From Dendrolimus kikuchii (lineage: Eukaryota > Arthropoda > Insecta > Lepidoptera > Lasiocampidae), in the NCBI GenBank assembly GCA_019925095.2, contig CM034391.1, forward strand, positions 27,021,051-27,085,050: 64,000 nucleotides of DNA. Direction: 5' to 3'. Of this stretch, positions 62,192-64,000 are shown one piece after another. Position numbers and translations under genes: made by a program. Each line of letters starts with the position of its first letter. The first letter of the stretch is position 1. The notes under the pieces are model-generated. The model saw only the letters and a program-made list of their open reading frames with translations, had not been told where the DNA came from and made no database searches.

Positions 62192-62570
62192 AGTAAATAA
62201 ATATATACTTGACAAAACAATCACTTCACTTATAGTAACAAAATATCTTCGATATCGATAACTCAATTACGGAACGAGTTCGTCCCTATGCGTTTTATTT
62301 GACGGAACGAATCGTTTCCGGCACGTTTCTTTTCCGCTTTTTATTCTGTGTTTTCCTCGGATCGATGTCTTTGTTCCGTGTCCGTTTTCAGACAACGATC
62401 TTGTTTCGTTCAATAGGAAGAGGTCAAAGGGGATTTTTACATATTTTTTATTCGTAACACTCATTTTCTAAGGCCAAGGGTTGCCAAGTTAAAATTAATC
62501 GTGACGACTAATAAAACTTCCGGAAATTTAAAAAAAAAGGAAAAATACCAAAAAACAAAAACTATATTTT
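62192..62570. other. No feature seen
   Basis: Unique-looking. Confidence 0.5.
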
Positions 62571-63250
62571 TAACCGACTTCAAAAAAGGAGGAGGTTCCC
62601 AATTCGTCGGGATCTTTTTTTTGTTTTTTTTTTTATGTATGTTCACCGATTACTCCGATATTTATGATCCGATTTACGTGATTCTTTTTTGTTCGACGCA
62701 GAATAGCTTCCATTTGGTCCCCTAAAAATTTGACATAGTTTGTCCCCGTAGTTTTCATTTTAAAAACCTTTTTTATGAAAAAAATTCCATTCCGTTCCAT
62801 ATGTACACCGATTACTCTGAGAGTTATAATCCGATTTACGTGATTCTTTTTTTGTTCGACGCGAAATAGTTGACATTTGGTCCCCTAAAAGTTTAACATA
62901 GTTTGGCGCAGTAGTTTTCATTTTACGAAAATTTTTTTGTTCCCGTTTCTTGGGACCTATATTTTTTAAGGAGCGCGGCACCTTTCGTAGGTCTACACAT
63001 ACATAGCTAGACACTAAAAAGTAACAAATAAAATAAAAAAAACTTCGTTTAAAAAACCGACTACAAAAACTTTTTTAGTATATTATCTAAAACATCTTGA
63101 AGTCGGTGCAAAGTAAAACATAAAAATTACTAAGCACCGACTTTAAGATGTTTTAGATAATATATATTAATAATAATAGCTTTAGAAATAAGTTATTTTA
63201 TACTTTTTAGTTTTTGAAGTCGGTTTTTTTAAACGAAGTTTTTTTTTCTA
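62571..63250 (-). mobile_element. Foldback element with duplicated body
   Basis: Body sequence 62571-62745 is followed by a second partial body 62790-62960, then the palindrome 63035-63250 with one shortened arm. Confidence 0.72.
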
Positions 63251-64000
63251 TCATATAATTCTCCATGTTTTTTTTTAAATACAATGTGACGGCTAGCAAC
63301 AGTTGCAATTTATCAACTACATACGTACTAAATTAAAGGCAGTATATAATTTAACTATTTATTTAATTTCACCTCTATCTGCCCGACACGCCATAATTTG
63401 AACCAGAAGAGAATAGAATAGAGAAGCTGACATATTTTTTCTAACCCCTTCTTTGTACAAATAGAAAATTATAGAGTTGTCAATGGACTTACCTGTTACC
63501 CATCACTAACAGATATCAGTTAAGTACTGTAGTGAATTTTATATCTATTGACGACTGTATACCAAATCTTTCATTCAATTCGTAATTCTCTGGGTAGTAA
63601 CTTTGTTCGAAATTAAACCTTGTCTCTTTGTGTTTGGAAGATGTTCGGAGTAGAACCTCCATGTTTTATACCGTAGTTTTTGATAAGTTGTTGTTTTTAT
63701 TATTTGTCACTGTATTTGAAAATGTGTTGTCAGAATATAGATATATAAAATAAAAGACGTTTTTTTTCCTCTCTTAAAATTATATCAATTTATCAACAAA
63801 TAAAGCTTCTAAAGATATTGTCGATTCGATTTTTTAACAAACTGACTGACAGACAGACGGATTTATTTCTTAATTTTTCTATTATAGTTGTGGGCAACAT
63901 CGCTGGTTGCGCCACGAGTAATATTTACCTACAGTTTGTATTTTTTAGTTTTCTTAGTGGTGTAATTGTTCGTTGCCCTAAATAAAAAAAAAGAGGAATC
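63251..64000. other. No feature seen
   Basis: AT-rich to the window end; no frame or shared repeat identified. Confidence 0.5.

Overview
The window looks like a moth or butterfly (Lepidoptera) nuclear genome segment that is almost entirely transposable elements. It is AT-rich and has no bacterial-type operons, no rRNA and no convincing tRNA gene. It carries a Mag-type Ty3/Gypsy element with very short LTRs (the type element is from Bombyx mori), Penelope-like elements, tRNA-headed SINEs, Helitron-like repeats and several LINE families. I recognise no host protein-coding gene. The species is not identifiable from the sequence alone; a repeat-dense intergenic region or a W chromosome would both fit.

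Two long open reading frames dominate. At 47575-51672 (+) a 1365-residue Gag-Pol lies between nearly identical 74/76-bp LTRs (47384-47457 and 52011-52086); this is a structurally intact Mag-like retrotransposon. At 2114-4636 (-) an 840-residue LINE protein carries an apurinic-type endonuclease and a reverse transcriptase, but is joined in frame to the last 18 residues of the family after an internal deletion. About twenty further pieces of this LINE (called ATGT-LINE here, after its (ATGT)n 3' tail) are scattered from 5.2 to 62.2 kb on both strands. Nearly all are 5'-truncated and many have visible 9-13 bp target-site duplications. One (6257-6864) shows the 5' inversion expected of twin priming.

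The other abundant family (S-SINE here) is a roughly 310-bp poly(A)-ended retroposon with about 24 full or partial copies. Its last 85 bases match the 3' end of a Jockey/CR1-like LINE seen at 42001-42357 and 20115-20273, so this looks like a SINE parasitising that LINE through a shared tail. Penelope-like copies at 1.3, 11.2, 15.1 and 18.8 kb carry a GIY-YIG endonuclease fragment and terminal repeats in inverted arrangement.

Remaining content: a tRNA-headed SINE (4 copies and fragments), a second composite SINE (27.4 kb), solo LTRs of one LTR family (0.35, 14.6, 24.2, 25.2 and 58.3 kb), mariner transposase remnants (10.8 and 44/45.4 kb), a pair of TTAA-flanked MITEs, foldback elements (16.1, 17.6, 32.9, 62.6 kb), a 657-bp palindrome with a GC-rich core and telomere-like TTAGG units (26.0 kb), and Helitron-like repeats holding an exact 118-bp tandem array. 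Microsatellites and an 18-bp minisatellite (40.9 kb) complete the picture. Nested insertions give a relative age order in several places: mariner, then F-SINE, then ATGT-LINE at 44-45.5 kb; tRNA-SINE, then ATGT-LINE at 21.4 kb; Penelope, then ATGT-LINE at 2.1 kb.
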